A stretch of 64,000 nucleotides of DNA. Source: Istiophorus platypterus. Taxonomy: Eukaryota > Chordata > Actinopteri > Istiophoriformes > Istiophoridae. Position numbers and translations under genes: made by a program. The notes under the pieces were generated by a model, which worked only from the letters and a program-made list of their open reading frames with translations, searched no databases and was not told the origin of the DNA. The DNA lies in contig CM029121.1 of assembly GCA_016859345.1 (NCBI GenBank), positions 11,163,411 through 11,227,410 of the forward strand, in the 5' to 3' direction. Within the stretch, counting starts at the first letter, position 1; every line of letters starts with the position of its first letter. Below are positions 1 to 14,100 of this stretch, piece by piece.

Positions 1-1525
1 TTCAGTATTGGATATACTGTAATTATTCATTCTTCTTAACTTTTTATGACAAGGTTTCCTTCAATTATGGAAGGGAATGAGTATGACCTAATGATATTGT
101 TAAAAGGACTATGCAAAGCTTCATGGTTAAATACAATTGAAATTGTCTGTGTTGCTAGATGCCCCTAGGGGTGAGTGAGAAAATTTCTTTAAAGAATTTT
201 TTGAGGTTAAAGAAATAGTAAAATATGATTATTTGCTTTCTTGCAGAGAGTTTGATAAGAAGATTGATTGAATCTTGTCTAACCCTTGACAAGTATTCAC
301 ATTTCCCAAAATGTTATATTATTCCTTCAAGGTATAACTCAGTCAAACGTGCAGAGCAAAGATATGCCATGTTTATTATGGGTGACAGAGCCACAGCACT
401 GTGTTGGATTTTTGATAAGCATGTCATTCAAAGGTTCTCACTGGGCTCAACTCTGCATTGTATGTGGTTGCATAGCTTTGTTCAGAGTTAAAAATAGGTT
501 ATTAGTGTGTAGCAAGACAAGATAAATTCAAGCTACAAAGATACAGTTTCTAAGCAGTCAGCAAGAAAAAAGACAAACTAGGAATTAACTGGTTTAAATA
601 TAACAGATAGCAGTCTGCCCAGCTGTATTTCTAATGACATATGGATATCAAATTGGAACTTAATTATACAAGTTATCTAAAAATCTAAAGGCAGCACTTG
701 GTTATGAATGTAAGTTGGGTCAGAAGCGGATGCTGATGTGGAATCAAAACCAATAAAAAGCAGATGCTGACCTTGGGGTTTATTCTTAGCCGAATTCAGA
801 GGCAATTGCTTCCAGAAAATGATGACATTGTGTTGGAGCTGATGCAGGTTTATGCAGTCACTTGCAAGGTCACATTAAGTGACTGCTGCACATTTTAAAT
901 TCAGTGTAACCATTTATCAATAGTATCGCTTTTCCGGGGCTTGTGGAAGAGTTGTCTGTATCTTTGGGCCTCATTTGCATAGAATAAATTTTCAAGGTGA
1001 GAAGAAGGATACAAAACAAAACAATAATGTGAAAGTTTGTCCTTAGCAGAACTCAGGGTAAGCCGGGGCTCTCCTACCAGTAAGTTCAGACGCAAGGTCA
1101 CAGGATGAAACTTTCCGTGACCACTACTGTGCCCCTGGTGATAATGATGTCAGTCTCTGGATACAAATCACTGGTGTGCAGCTGAGAAATTCCAACTAAC
1201 AACCTGGGCCTGTCAAACTTCTGACTGGATAGAAACACTCAGTTACACATGGAGGTCTCCACCAAGTGACAGGACGTAATTTGTGATACCTGTGTGGTAC
1301 CTATTTTCACTTCCATGGCTTCTTGATACGCATGTTGAGGCGTACGCTCAGAAGTTCAACATCTGGAATGGAAAAAAAAAGCAGATACCACTTACATAAG
1401 GCCAGAAAAGCCAAAAAACCCACCGAAAACTCCGCAAGCTTAGTTACCAAAGTGAGGGGAAAAATGAATAAAATGTTTTTGATCCACTGTTAATTTGTAT
1501 TTATTTGGCTTAGTGTCAGTATCTC

Positions 1526-1556
<31 letters not shown>

Positions 1557-4500
1557 GCTCTCTCTGTCGTGCTCAAAAAAACAGACCAACAACATTAGTT
1601 ATGCGTGCACTGTGGAAATATGTAGACACCCTCACGCATACCAAAACACAAAAAAATGAGATAGGTTGGATAGAAAGGGTGCTAGACAGCCATGAGGCAC
1701 AATAGAGAAGAAAACTTTCAACACTTCCAGTTTGTGATTAAGTACAAGCCAGGGGCACAGAGCGCAACCACAGTCTTTTCTTAAATAACAGGTTTGGGGA
1801 ACAGAACATAATGATAATGATAATGGTGTGAAATTTGCATGTTTGCACCATGTTCTTTTCATATTCAAATAAGTTTTAGTAGTCTCTATACTTGCATATA
1901 AAATTTAAGTTCAACATTGTGCATATAATGAACTAATGCTTGCACAAACGCCCACTCACTTGCCCCTCTACACGTGCAATTCCACACCTGTTCCGACTGT
2001 CTTAAACTGCAGTAAAATCTCCCCTTAAATTGTTACTGTCCAGTCTGTAGTTGTCTGCAGGTGCTGACCTGGAAGCCTCATAGATGTGTTTTGTACAAGG
2101 CAGTTAGCTTTTCACTGAAATGAATATATACAAAAATGCTTGGAAGCAGGCCAAAGCACATTCACGTAAAAATGATCGTCAGTGTTGTAAATCAGGAAAC
2201 ACTTTAAGGAGTTGGGATAGCTGTCCAGAAAAATAAGCATTTCTGCTTGGGAAAAAAATTGGGAGTCATACAAAGAAGAACAAAACAGCCTTATCAGCGC
2301 AGCTGGACTTCAGTCAGCAAACTGAAGCTGTGCAACTGTGTTTAAAGAATGAAAACTCTGCTGTCTGTGTTTATTTACCTCAGGAGGAGTATGATGAAAA
2401 AAAAGCTTGTGGCAATCTGGAAAATAATCCAACACAAATGCATGTACTTTCATGTCACTGACTGTCTGAGGTCCAACAAAAGATGATTTTCCAGCCCTTA
2501 TTATTCTAATCTAAATCACCTTCTAGTAGGAGATTAATCAGGGCATCTACAAACACAGGATGCCATTTCTCTGTCGAAGGACAAGACACACAGCGATGAT
2601 CCCTGTAATGACATTACCAGACCAGCTCATAAAGTCTTTTGACCCTTTCATGTTTATGTCCTGTAAATCAGGTTTCACAGTCTCTCTGGCCAGTGTCCTC
2701 TACAGACCTCTGGGAGGAAGCAGAAAAACTGTGCCATAAAGAGCCGAGATAGTGTCAGCACCTCTTAACCCCCATGCGGCGGGCATCACACCTTTTAAAC
2801 ACTGTTTTCATTCTGTACTAACAGCCATTGCAGGCTAACAAATGGCTGCAGTTTACAGGCCTTAGTCCATCCAGAATCCCCTGTCTGAGAATCCCCAGCG
2901 TCTGACTTATGTAATTTGGGTCATATTGCAATTATAACTAAAGTCCCAGTTGTTTGAAATGTAGTTGCTTCCAGCTGCTTTTTAATGTACGTGAGTGAAA
3001 GTAGACCAAAGCTGTTGGACTCCTGGTGCAAAGACAAAGTCAGGCCACTGTAATCAAACAATTATCAGCTTTAATATCTCATGTTAGTCATCTTTAGTGA
3101 AATACTGTATATTTAGGAAAAATAGTTTTAGTAAGAATGTGGCCTAACTTGGGTTTGTGCTTGGTTTGGATTAAAACAGTTCTTGTGTTTATATTTATTT
3201 GTACTTGACTCACACTACAGTGCCTTCCCCCACTCTTTGCACTCTGCCTACTTCTTGTGTCAACAGACATCTCTCTGAACACGCAGGCCATGCCCATGCC
3301 GTGGAATTTTGTGGCTCTCACACATGTTCAAAATGAATCTGCAAAAATAAAAAAAATAAAAAATCTGAATGGAAACCATGAATTTCTCTCATGGAGACAG
3401 ACCAAGCTAAACATAAGAAGACAATGCAGCAACATCAGCTTTAACACAAAAACAAAGCTGAGAGCTTGTAAATCACCAACATTTTTAACCACAAGAATTT
3501 ATTACTGGAGATTAGTGTGAAACATGGGGATTATGTAAGCAATTGTTGCATGTGGGCGCTGTGCTCCAGAAAATTTGAGTGACATTAAATCAGTCCTGAG
3601 ATCTACCACACGCCATGGCCAAGAGAGCGCAGACTGACCCTCATGGTGTCACAGGCTCACTGCACATGGTTTAAGGTTAATACACAAATGAAGCTGAAGC
3701 CATGTTACTCAAAATAAATGACCCTAGAAAAAGAGGAATCATAAAACAGCCAGCAACACTTTTATGAAGCAAAACTTTTATGCTAGTTAAAAAACCAGCA
3801 CAAATGTTGACCGACGAAGTGGCATTGCACAACTTGCTTTCTGTTTGATTTACATCAGTTTGTAAGTCACACCTCGCTGTGTCTTCAAGGAGATATAGCG
3901 GAGGAGAAGGCCAGATTTGTGGCTGGACTGAGGTACAATTTATGACATCATTAATGTGGCAGGGCAACAGAGATGACTCAAAGCATTCCAAGGCATCCAT
4001 GCTTCTTCTCTCGAGTTGACCATCTGCAAAGAACCACCAAGAAATTAATCACTTGTCATTGTTTTTGTGTGCCAGTGCAGTTGAGTTTGTCTCTGTCTTA
4101 AATTCTTGGTTTCACAAAACTCATAAAAAACAAAAGAATAAATCTGGTGAGCAATTATAGTTAATGAACCACCACGCAAGTGTGTCTGTATGGTTTCCAG
4201 TGGGTGGAAAAATGAGAATGAACGGTGGGAGACTAGAGTTGAGGGCAGAGGAGTTATTATGATCGCAGGGCTGGAAGGAAGGTACGTAGAAACTGCTGTG
4301 ATGACATGGAGCCAAGTTTAAAGTTCTGTGTCTCTTAGTTCTTTGTTCACATCTGCCACAAGAGAATTTCCACTTGTCTGCTTCAGATTTTAAATCCACT
4401 GTTACATAATCATAAACACTCAGACTCAAAGGTCTTATGATTGCAGGTTTCCAGTCCAATTAAACAATCCTATCACATTTATTGATCAAAAAGCTTACAA

Positions 4501-4940
4501 ATAAGAATTTCAGTGTTTACACTTGGGAAAGTTAAGTACTTTCTGTTTTCCTTGCCAGGGACTTTACCCTTGTAGCATTTCATCTGATGTAATAGTATGA
4601 GAACACAATAAGGAGACAAACTGCTGAGTGACTTGTGGTCCACTAAAGAGGAGCTTGCAGTGGCAGTAACCAGAGATCAGACTGAAGAACAGGAGCTCGG
4701 ATCAACACTGAACTTGCCAGAGTCCTTCCACTACTGTTTAAGCTTCTGCTGACCAATCTCATGTCTGCTCATTTTTCCCACATGGCCAAATATTACATTG
4801 GATATATTATCTCCATATTCTATTCATCCTCCTCTCTATTTCCGTCCACACTAAATGCTGATTACAAAAGCAATCATTTCCTGCTTGCTTGCTTGAGTTT
4901 TATTGCTGAGTTGCTGACCCTAACGTATAATCTTCTTTAG
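1..4940. other. Flank or intron 1 upstream of pamr1, no exon found
   Basis: No convincing coding exon was found on either strand. The first exon of pamr1, with start codon and signal peptide, must lie to the left of 4941 and end in phase 1, because the exon at 4941 opens with two bases of a split codon. It may be in this stretch or outside the window. The longest open frames here are short, lack domain similarity and lack a suitable donor. Simple sequence includes a C-run followed by a TC-repeat near 1525-1565. Confidence 0.6.
1525..1565. repeat. Poly-C / (TC)n simple repeat
   Basis: A run of about twelve C is followed directly by a TC dinucleotide tract with one interruption. It is plain low-complexity sequence. 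Confidence 0.9.
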
Positions 4941-5117
4941 ATTACAGGTACTTGTACAACAACTGCCCTGGCCCAGAATGGAATGTTATGTGTAGGGGCT
5001 GCTGCGAGTATGACGTGATCCGCTGTAAATGCCCACTACAGGGGACTCCAGTGGGCTATGCTGTGCCCTGCTGTCGCAACGCCATCAATGAGTGTGACCC
5101 CTGTATCATCCACCCAG
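4941..5117 (+). CDS. pamr1: pamr1 exon 2, N-terminal cysteine-rich region
   Basis: The acceptor ends at 4940 (ttctttag) and the donor starts at 5118 (gtagaa); both ends are phase 1. The peptide carries CCEYD, PCCRN and a CxxC near INECDPC, matching the start of mature human PAMR1 (NEACPG... / CCRNEENECDSC). The residue just before YRYLY is split by the missing upstream intron. A second AG at 4947 was not chosen because it would break the alignment. Confidence 0.93.
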
Positions 5118-8100
5118 GTAGAAAATCTGTGAATATGGTTATAAGTACTCATATTCTCCATATTTTCCAATACTCCCTCTCCTTTTTCAAAACAAAAGTT
5201 GTTAGAGTTGGGCATTGTCTTCATCAATTATAGTTCTGTTCATTCAGCCTATGAGAACTTAATTATCTTGAATATCTGCCATATAGTTTGTGTAGGACTA
5301 TGTTCCAATCAGCTGCAAAGCTTTTTGCATTGGAGTATGACATGGAGTTTGACAGAAAGATTGAAAATAACCTCTGTATTTGTTTCTAATCTAATTTGTT
5401 TCCAGGCCAACTTCAGATTTTCTCCGTTTCTTGACTTGCTGGTAGAATCCTCTTGAATTGGCAGAGTGCAGGAGTATATGATCACACATAGAAATTTGAT
5501 TTGGATAGATACCTAAACAATATGTTTTATTGTTAAACAATAACAAACTTACTCCAACCTTTGCGGATGAACACAAATCCCCATGTGTACATTTGTTGTA
5601 AAAATTCCTACCTGTACTCAGGTTGGATGTTTGTCCGCAATACCCCGCGGTCAGGGAAGCCCCTGAGAAAAATTTGAATCCTCCCAGGAAATCATTTCAG
5701 GGGCCCTTCTCGACGCTTCTATTTCAGGAGGCAGCAGTGTATTATGGCTTTCTGTTGTAGTGAAAGATGAGCTTAATGGGTTTACCAGAGCTAATGTAAA
5801 GGAAGTATATGATATTATAAAGTGATCCCAACTCTGACAAACAATAACAGCTCTTTTGAAAGATTTAATGTGAATTATTCCGACCTGTCAGTCTGCTTTA
5901 CTGTAATTTGCATTCTGGCTCTATTTCTTTCAGGGTGCAGTATTTTTGAGAACTGTAAGCGCTGTAACAATGGGACATGGGGCCCCAGGGATGACTTTTT
6001 CATTAGCGGCAAGTACTGCACTGAGTGTCGGCCCGGCTGGTCTGGAGGAGATTGCATGAGTGAGTCTTGTCATTCAGACCCTTCATGGCTTAATTGTCAA
6101 TCATTTTTTTCTTTACCTGAAATGTATACCCTGAACTATATGTTCTTTCCTTCCCTGCTGATTTATCTTCTGTGCCAACTTGGAAGGCTGCCATTTGGCC
6201 AGGAGATTTTCCATGAGGAATGACTGACAAGTCAGTCAACAGTCAGGAATTCTATAAAGCAATTTAATATTAAACATTTGGACACTGACTATAGCTCTCT
6301 TAATATGCAAAAATTCCACCAATGGATACCATAAGCATATATTTAATTAAAGGCAGAAACTTGGTAAGCCTGCATAAAGCCTTTGTTGCCACTGCACACA
6401 ATATGTTAATGCTTCTCTATGTTGTAAAGCATAATATAGGGCTTTTACAATGCCTATGGAAACTCAAATGTAATTACTTTCGGCCTTAATGGTAACCAAG
6501 GCAGCTGAATGTAGACCCTCAGAATAATAATTAAGCCGTAATTATGAACCTCTTAAAATTACATAGCACCCCGATTCTACACAACTTTCCAAACTGGAAT
6601 TCCTGTGTGTTTCAGGCTGTGGGGGAGTGATCCGTAAACGACAGGGCCACTTGGTGTTGGAAAGTTATCCCAACAATGCTCGGTGTGAGTGGATCATACA
6701 GGTGGACTATCCCTTTACCATAGAACTCAGGTAAAATCATAAACATTCTGCCTTTATTGTTGTTCACCGGACCTCATTCTCCAAAATGCGTCCAAACCTA
6801 TGACGTGATATCAGTTAGGTAACATTAGCAAGTGATGATATTCATTTGAATTTACTATTTAGAAACAGCCATGCTAACTTAAGTCTGCTAGCCTGCCACT
6901 GACAATGCCAACAAACTAAGGTTTAGGAGGTTTAACATTTACCATGTTCACAGTCATAGTTTAGCATGTTAGTGTGCTAACATTAGCCATAAACACAAAT
7001 TACAATTGAGGCTGATAGGAATGTCATTAGTTTTTTGGGTATTTCATCATAAAACAAAATAATGAACAAATTAGAAATACGACCCGGTGATGCAGCTCAC
7101 AGAAAGGTCATGGGATGACCAACATTATTAGGATTCAGTCTCTGGGGACCATTAATATCTGTATGAAATTTCATGGCCATCCATTCAGAATTTTTAATCT
7201 AGATCTAATTAGTGGACCGACAGAAAGACAAGCTGCATTTCTATCCTAAGAGCCACTATGCTAACGTGGCTGAAAACAACCCAGAAAAAGTCAAGTGGCC
7301 AAGTTATTCTGAATAATTTGCAGACCTCGCTGTCATCAGTTTTCATTTGAGCTACTTTCTACTGACAACCCCTTTTCAAAGCATGGAGAAGTACTTTACG
7401 TTAGATACCAGCCAAAAAGAGAACAAACGATATTTGACAGATAGTTAACAGATAGTTTAAAGATAAATATGTATCTGTGGAAACTAAAGAATATAGCAAA
7501 ATTATATGTCAATAATGTCCAAGGCACTACATTTTAATTTGGCATTAAATCTTCAATTTTTGGGATCCTTATTGTCCATCTGTAATAGTTATTAATGGCT
7601 GGCCTGCTCAAGTCAAATTCCCCTTCGGTTCAGATATTTCTGCAAGATGTACGTCGTGGACCGATGGCAAGTCTGCAGCAGAGTTTGGAAACCATAACAC
7701 CCTGTTTTTTTCATGAACGTTACTGCTTTTCAGTCCTTCGATAGCTTTCCATTTCTCTCATTTTGTCCATTACCCATACAGCATTTTTTACAGGGTTTTA
7801 ACTGAACAAAAGCTCCATATAGTTAGATTCGAGCTGAACATGTAGTGCATATGGCAACGCTTTGTTACATGCAGAAGAGACATTTAATGATTCTGAGATT
7901 TTTTTCTCGTATGTATAAAGCTTTGCATTAAACTTAAAAATGATTAAAGGTGACATACTTACAGCAGATTGCAAGGCCAAATCCATTCTGTGAGGACAAA
8001 TTTCAATATAGGCACAATTAATGTATAAGGTAGTTTTTGATTCAAGTCCAACAAAACCCCTAAATTTTATAGTACCGCTGTGCTCGGAGATAGACTAATG

Positions 8101-11100
8101 GAAAGTTATGCATTTGTGCCTGAGCCACTGGGGAATTTACTGGCAAGGTTTTCCTGTATTTGCTTGTCTTTAACTACAGTAGTTCACAGTAAACCCTCAG
8201 CACCTGCAACATATTTACCGAATCCCTGGCGTTAATTGTTTGGAGCTGCTGCAGGCTAATATTTAGCATCATCGTAAATAAGATAAGATGAACTTCATTA
8301 ATCCCGCAGGAGCAAATTTGCATTATTACAGCAGCAGCAGGATATAAATCTCATTAGGCTAAGCTTCCCCGACCCAAGGGTCTGTGATAAAGGATAAAAT
8401 TAGAGGATTTGGGAGCATGCCATTGTTGTGTGTAAAGTTCATCAGTCCTTCATGTCTGTTTCAATGTTAGGCTAAGGAGATTACATCTAAAATCGCGTGA
8501 GAAGGCAAAAGGAGAACCCTGTGTGTTTTTCCTAAAACAGCTGGGATTCATCTCAATATCATACTCGCAATGCAAGCAAACCAATGAGCTCAAGAACCAA
8601 AAGTTTATGTAGATTTTTTCTAACAGACATTATAGTCACTAAAATTCACATTTATACAGCCACTCCTTTGGATGTCCCGAAACCACACGAAAGATGTTTT
8701 GGAAATGCTAATACTTTGCCGAGGAATTTCATACTAGTAATAACCAATCGCACTAGTTACCATTCAGGATTCATGGATATATTTTAAAGATGTTTATCAG
8801 CAGAAGACCTGACATAATGAGATGCCTGTTTAGACCGGGCTGAGTGATGCTGTTTATCAGCAGTACCTACTGCCAATTACATAAATGTATTGGCAGTGAT
8901 ATGTGCAGTTCAGCTGTTTAATCGGAACATAACAAGTATTAATGGTAACAAATCCATTAAATATAGGGTGAGGAAATTCTTAAGAAGTTCCTCAAATTTT
9001 CCAAAACCATAAACCCAAAGATAGTCGTCTCTTTTTGGTTTCTTGATGCGCCAATCATTTTCCTTTCACTGCCAAATGATCTTTATCTCATCTTTATCTG
9101 AATCTTTCCCCATCATTTACTTTGTGGTAGACTCAGTGTTCCTAGTAATAATAATTTGGTTTACCCTGGTAGACTTGTCTTAGTCACGACCTCATGTGAC
9201 TTTTTTTTTTTTTTTTACCGCTACAAACAACTTAGCAACCACAAATTGTTGTTGCACTTAAAAAACAAAAAAACAAAAAACAAAACAGAACAAAAAGGCA
9301 TAAATCTAAAACTTTAACTGCTGTGGTTCCAGGTAAAAATGAGACACATTTCACACTACACTACAACAGTAAGGGATGTAACAGTCAAATACAGGCAAAT
9401 GACCTTGAGCAGCTGTTAGTATATTCAGTGGCTGATGTTAATGTTCATTACTTGTTTACTGGCTGAGGATTCTAAAGCATCAGGACCATGATGGCAGCTT
9501 GTGTGGCACTGCGAGTGGGACACAGGTCTCATAATCCGGGAAAAGAAAATATAGCAGAAACACACTCCAACCTTTTACACAATAGGTTCATTAAATTCAT
9601 TCATAAAACCTGTCAAGGTGAAAATAATGAAAATTAAAAATAATTTCTGATGTTGGATTGTTCAGTTTTGTGGCATTTTTCATTTTCTTATACTCATCCC
9701 CTACCAATAGGTTTATGATGGTGAGTCTGGAGTTTCATCACTCGTGTCATTATGACTACGTGGAGGTCCGAGATGGTGACAGCATCAACTCACGTGTTAT
9801 CGGCCGATTTTGTGGGAACAACAGACCGGCCCCAGTTCAGAGCTCTGGCAACAGTTTGCACATACTATTTGTGTCTGATGGTTACAAGAATTTTGATGGA
9901 TTCTTTGCCACTTTTCAGGAGAGCTCAGGTAGGTCAAATACCAGCAACAATTAACAATGCAACAATTAACAAATGCTACTACTTCTACTAACAATATTAT
10001 TCATTTGCTTCTACATTTGTGAAGACCCTTGGTTGATATTAAGTATTCCATATCCCAACTCCTAAAGATAGCCCCAGAGAATTGTTAATCCAAGCCTAAA
10101 AACAATTCTTGATTCCAAATAAGCAAGAGAGAGAGAGAGAGTTAGACTGTTTCCTTGCTTTATAGACAACAAATAAACCTCAAAAAAATCCTTTAAAAGT
10201 CATGGTCAATGAACAAAGGGGTCTTTGGAGTCATTGGCCTCAAAAATCGCAAACAAGAAAGTCCAGTGTCTGATAAAAAACATTGACTGACACTTATACA
10301 TTTCTGCAAAAGCTTAACAATGGACCATTGAGAAAGTCAGGTCTGACCAAAATGTCCTCACTTTCTGGAAATGTCTTCATTCTCATGCACACACATACAT
10401 GTAAGTAACCACTAGCAAAGCCAAATCTAGTAAATATAAATAGGGGCTTTCTGTGTGGAAATGCCCACACACTTTTAAAAACGGAAAATGAAGACGACAC
10501 ATAAATGGAACCAGCTTAACTGTGTAGCTTGGTGAGGACAGCCATACAGGTTGTCTTTCTCTCCTTTTGTACCCTAATGCCGCACTCTTGTATGTTTACA
10601 GCTTGCAGCTCCTCTCCTTGCCTTCACGATGGGACTTGTATCCTGGACAGTTCTTACACTTACCACTGTGCCTGCCTGGCAGGCTACACAGGCAAGAGGT
10701 GTGAGAATGGTGAGTCCTAACTGAAAATGCTGATATTTTATATTTTAGGAAAAAAAAAGACTAGTTTTAAAAGACAAAACTAACCTGTGAGGGAGAAAAA
10801 ATGAGTTTTGCCGCACACTGTGGTCATGACTTGAATTTTCCATCTCATGAGGCATCTGATAAACATGCATTTTACTTACAGCTACTTAACTATACTTACA
10901 AAGTCGAAGAATTTATCTGAGTAACTTTCATCTGAAATCAGACAAGCCTTTGTACAACAAATTTACTTAGAACTGAATTTTTCTGAAAGGCATTTTCGCT
11001 GTTATTTCTACCCTGAAGCTGGTGGTGAGTCACAGTCAAAAGGAAGATGTCTGTGGTTTGGATTGGGTCCAGGCAAGCTGCCTATTCCTGTCTGTGGTCA

Positions 11101-14100
11101 ATTCCACCTAGGGTTTTGGCCAGTCGGGTTTTTAAGAAATATGAAATAAATTTAAACCAGGGTGCTGCAAATCCTGATTACCATCCAACAAATATGTTTG
11201 CGTGAAATTCGGCAGCATGGAACCATCTAACCAGCTCATATTGCTGTGGACAGATAGATAACGTGAGTAGAAAAGGAACTGACTGAAGAAGGACATTAGG
11301 AGGGGGTGGGGGGGGGGCTCCAACAAAATATCTGGAGATTTAAGGATTAGGGGAAAAATACTGTATTTCTGAGTTTGGTAACCATTAAGATCCCCATTAA
11401 GATCCTGCCAAAACAGACTGAACCCTCACTTTTTTCTTATGGTTTCACTTTCAGGGCTAAATATGAATCTATAAAATCAATGGTGAAACAATTCTACTTA
11501 TGTGACACGAGCCAGCTTTTCCATTGGAGGAGACATGCGTAAAAAATCCAGGAGTGTCATTCCACACAGTCTGCATTCATCTGTATTCTCATGAGGAATC
11601 CTCTGCTGTTAATTTTAATGGAAGGGGGCTGGAATAACGCTAATGTCTCACATTTTGTAGAGGAAATGTAGCCTATTTTCCTGCCCCAGAGTCAAATGGA
11701 GAATTTCAAATATGAACCTGACATCAGCCGTATTTTATGTCTTCAATAATCAACCTGTCATCTGGCATAAGCCTGAGCTAAAACTCATTTTGTATGGGAG
11801 AATCTGACATGTCATCTCAGAAATTCAAGAGAGGAAATAAATTATCTTTTCCTTTCTCTCTCTCTCTCTCTCTCTATTCTCACGTCTAATATGTTTTTGG
11901 AGTGCAGTGTTCAGAATAGATTCCAGGGCATTTATGAAAGGAATGATGATTTACTAATAGTATGTGTTGTTGTGCACACTATGACAGCATTCCACCTCAA
12001 TAACTCCTGGCTGATCTCATTATGTCTCTGGACACAATCTGACACGGGAGATGGATCATTTAGCAAAACACAAGAATTCCGTAAACACTTCAGGGTGCCT
12101 CAGGTTTTTGCTATGAAAACATATTCAGAGGTTTTCTACTAGTTAGGTTATCCACTTTTGGTTGGCCACCAGCAATCTCCGTCCCCTAAGGGACTGATGG
12201 TTGAAAATGCCCTAAACACAAACACCCAGATTATAGGGAGGGTGCCTAGTCCTTCGAGCTATAAAACCACAGACAGCGCATTTCAGAAACAGAAAACAGA
12301 AAACCTCCTGAGGCATCATGTCAAGGAGAGTGCTGCAACGGTACAATAACAGTAGTGTTAACATGTGTTTGACTTTTTACGAACTCAGATGTAGGTGGCG
12401 CAGGCCTCTACTGCAACACATTTGTGGTTACATTTGCAGTTTGCATTTAACATAGAAATAGATATTCATTCAGACAGAAACAGCATGTCCTGGAACAACA
12501 AAGGAATTACACAATAATTCCCATATTTGTGACATGGATATTCTTGTTTTGCATTGGTTTGTTGTGTAACAGAATTATACCCGATACTCCACAGCCACCA
12601 CCTCCAGTGCCACTCCACTTCATAAAAGACACTTTTACAACATTGGAAAATTGAACAGTTTGACTAAAGCTCTTTTATTGCTGCTATTTCTTCCCCATTT
12701 ACAAGCCGTGTGTCAACGTCTTGCTGTGAAATGTTCACACTTTGCCACAATGGGTGAAATTATTCATTAATAAGCCTCTAAGGTAGAAGCCCAATCTTTT
12801 AAAGCCCTGGTCATTTTAAAATTGAGAGTAATGAGTCTTAGAGCTGAGAAGTTTGTTTGTGGGCTACCTGTCTGACCTGCAAACACCAGGAGGCAACGAA
12901 GGCCTATTTGTGTGGTCTTTTACAGCTGGGAGGTGCAATAAACTGCTGGTAGAGGAATGCTATCAATGCCTCCTAAATCCTCTGAGCATCCTGATCTTTT
13001 AATTTAATCAAGAAAGTGGAAAATAGGACAACATGTGTTCACAGATATACTGTGTGTGCCTGTCTTTCCCCTCAGTGGTGGGATGCCACAGGCCTCCGGT
13101 GCCCACCCATGGATCCACAGAGGGTCTCTTTCACCATTCGGGGGCACGCATCACTTTCCATTGTGACCCTGGGTTTGAGTTGCGGGGGTTTCGTACTGCC
13201 ATCTGCCTGACTGATGGCACCTGGAGTGCACCTACCCCAGAATGTGGTAAGACAAGCATGTGGATTTTTTTTTCTACCAAATAATAAAAATTAGGATCTG
13301 GGAAACTCATTTTGTGTGTCATTTGCTTGTCTTTGGATGTCCTACATATTGCCCCATAGATGGTGCAGATTGTGAAAAAAGTCTGATTGTCAGTTTCTAA
13401 AAGTCTGATTTTCTTTCCTGTCTCCAGTGCCAGTGGAAAGAGTCTGCGCTCTACCACCCAAGCCAAAACATGGGGACCACTTCTTGATATATGGACCCAA
13501 TGATGTCCTGATTGCACTGCAGTACCTGTGCAACCAGCCCTATGAGCTCAGTGGGACCTCCCAGAGAACCTGTCTCCCTAACAACACCTGGAGTGGGACT
13601 CCTCCTGTTTGCACCAAAGGTCAGACTCAGGAGTCTTTATTATTCCAGATAAAATGGCTGAGTCTTTGCAAATAGTTTATGCTGCTTTCGTTTTTAAAAG
13701 GAAACCAGATAAAATGAGTCAGTGCCTAGAGACATTCAGCATGATGAGTCAACTTTAAACAAAATGATTTACAATCAGCAGCTAATGGAGAATTCAGCAA
13801 CAATCTTTTTTATGTTCTTTGCCCACAGTAAATAACACACTCACAGTTGCAGAAAAGGACAAAGATAAGGCAAAAGAGACAGAAATATACAGTGATAAAG
13901 ATACCAACAAAACTAAAGAAAGGCATCAAGAGAAGACAACTGGAGAAAAAGAAAATGTTGGAGGGAAAGATATAAACACTGGGTATGAGAAAACAAAAGC
14001 AATCAACAAAGAAGATAAATATACTGGGACCATTCCGAAGAAATCTGTGGCTGAAAATAGGACCGATGGGGAGCTAGAGGAAAGAACTACTGGGTCAGAA

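Noticed and set aside
2349..2388. Candidate pamr1 signal-peptide exon: ATG followed by KTLLSVFIYLRR and a GT in phase 1
   Set aside because: The hydrophobic core is only about eight residues, there is no small-residue cleavage site, the residues before the donor are basic, and the surrounding sequence (tttatttacctcag) looks more like an acceptor. Frame compatibility alone is not enough.
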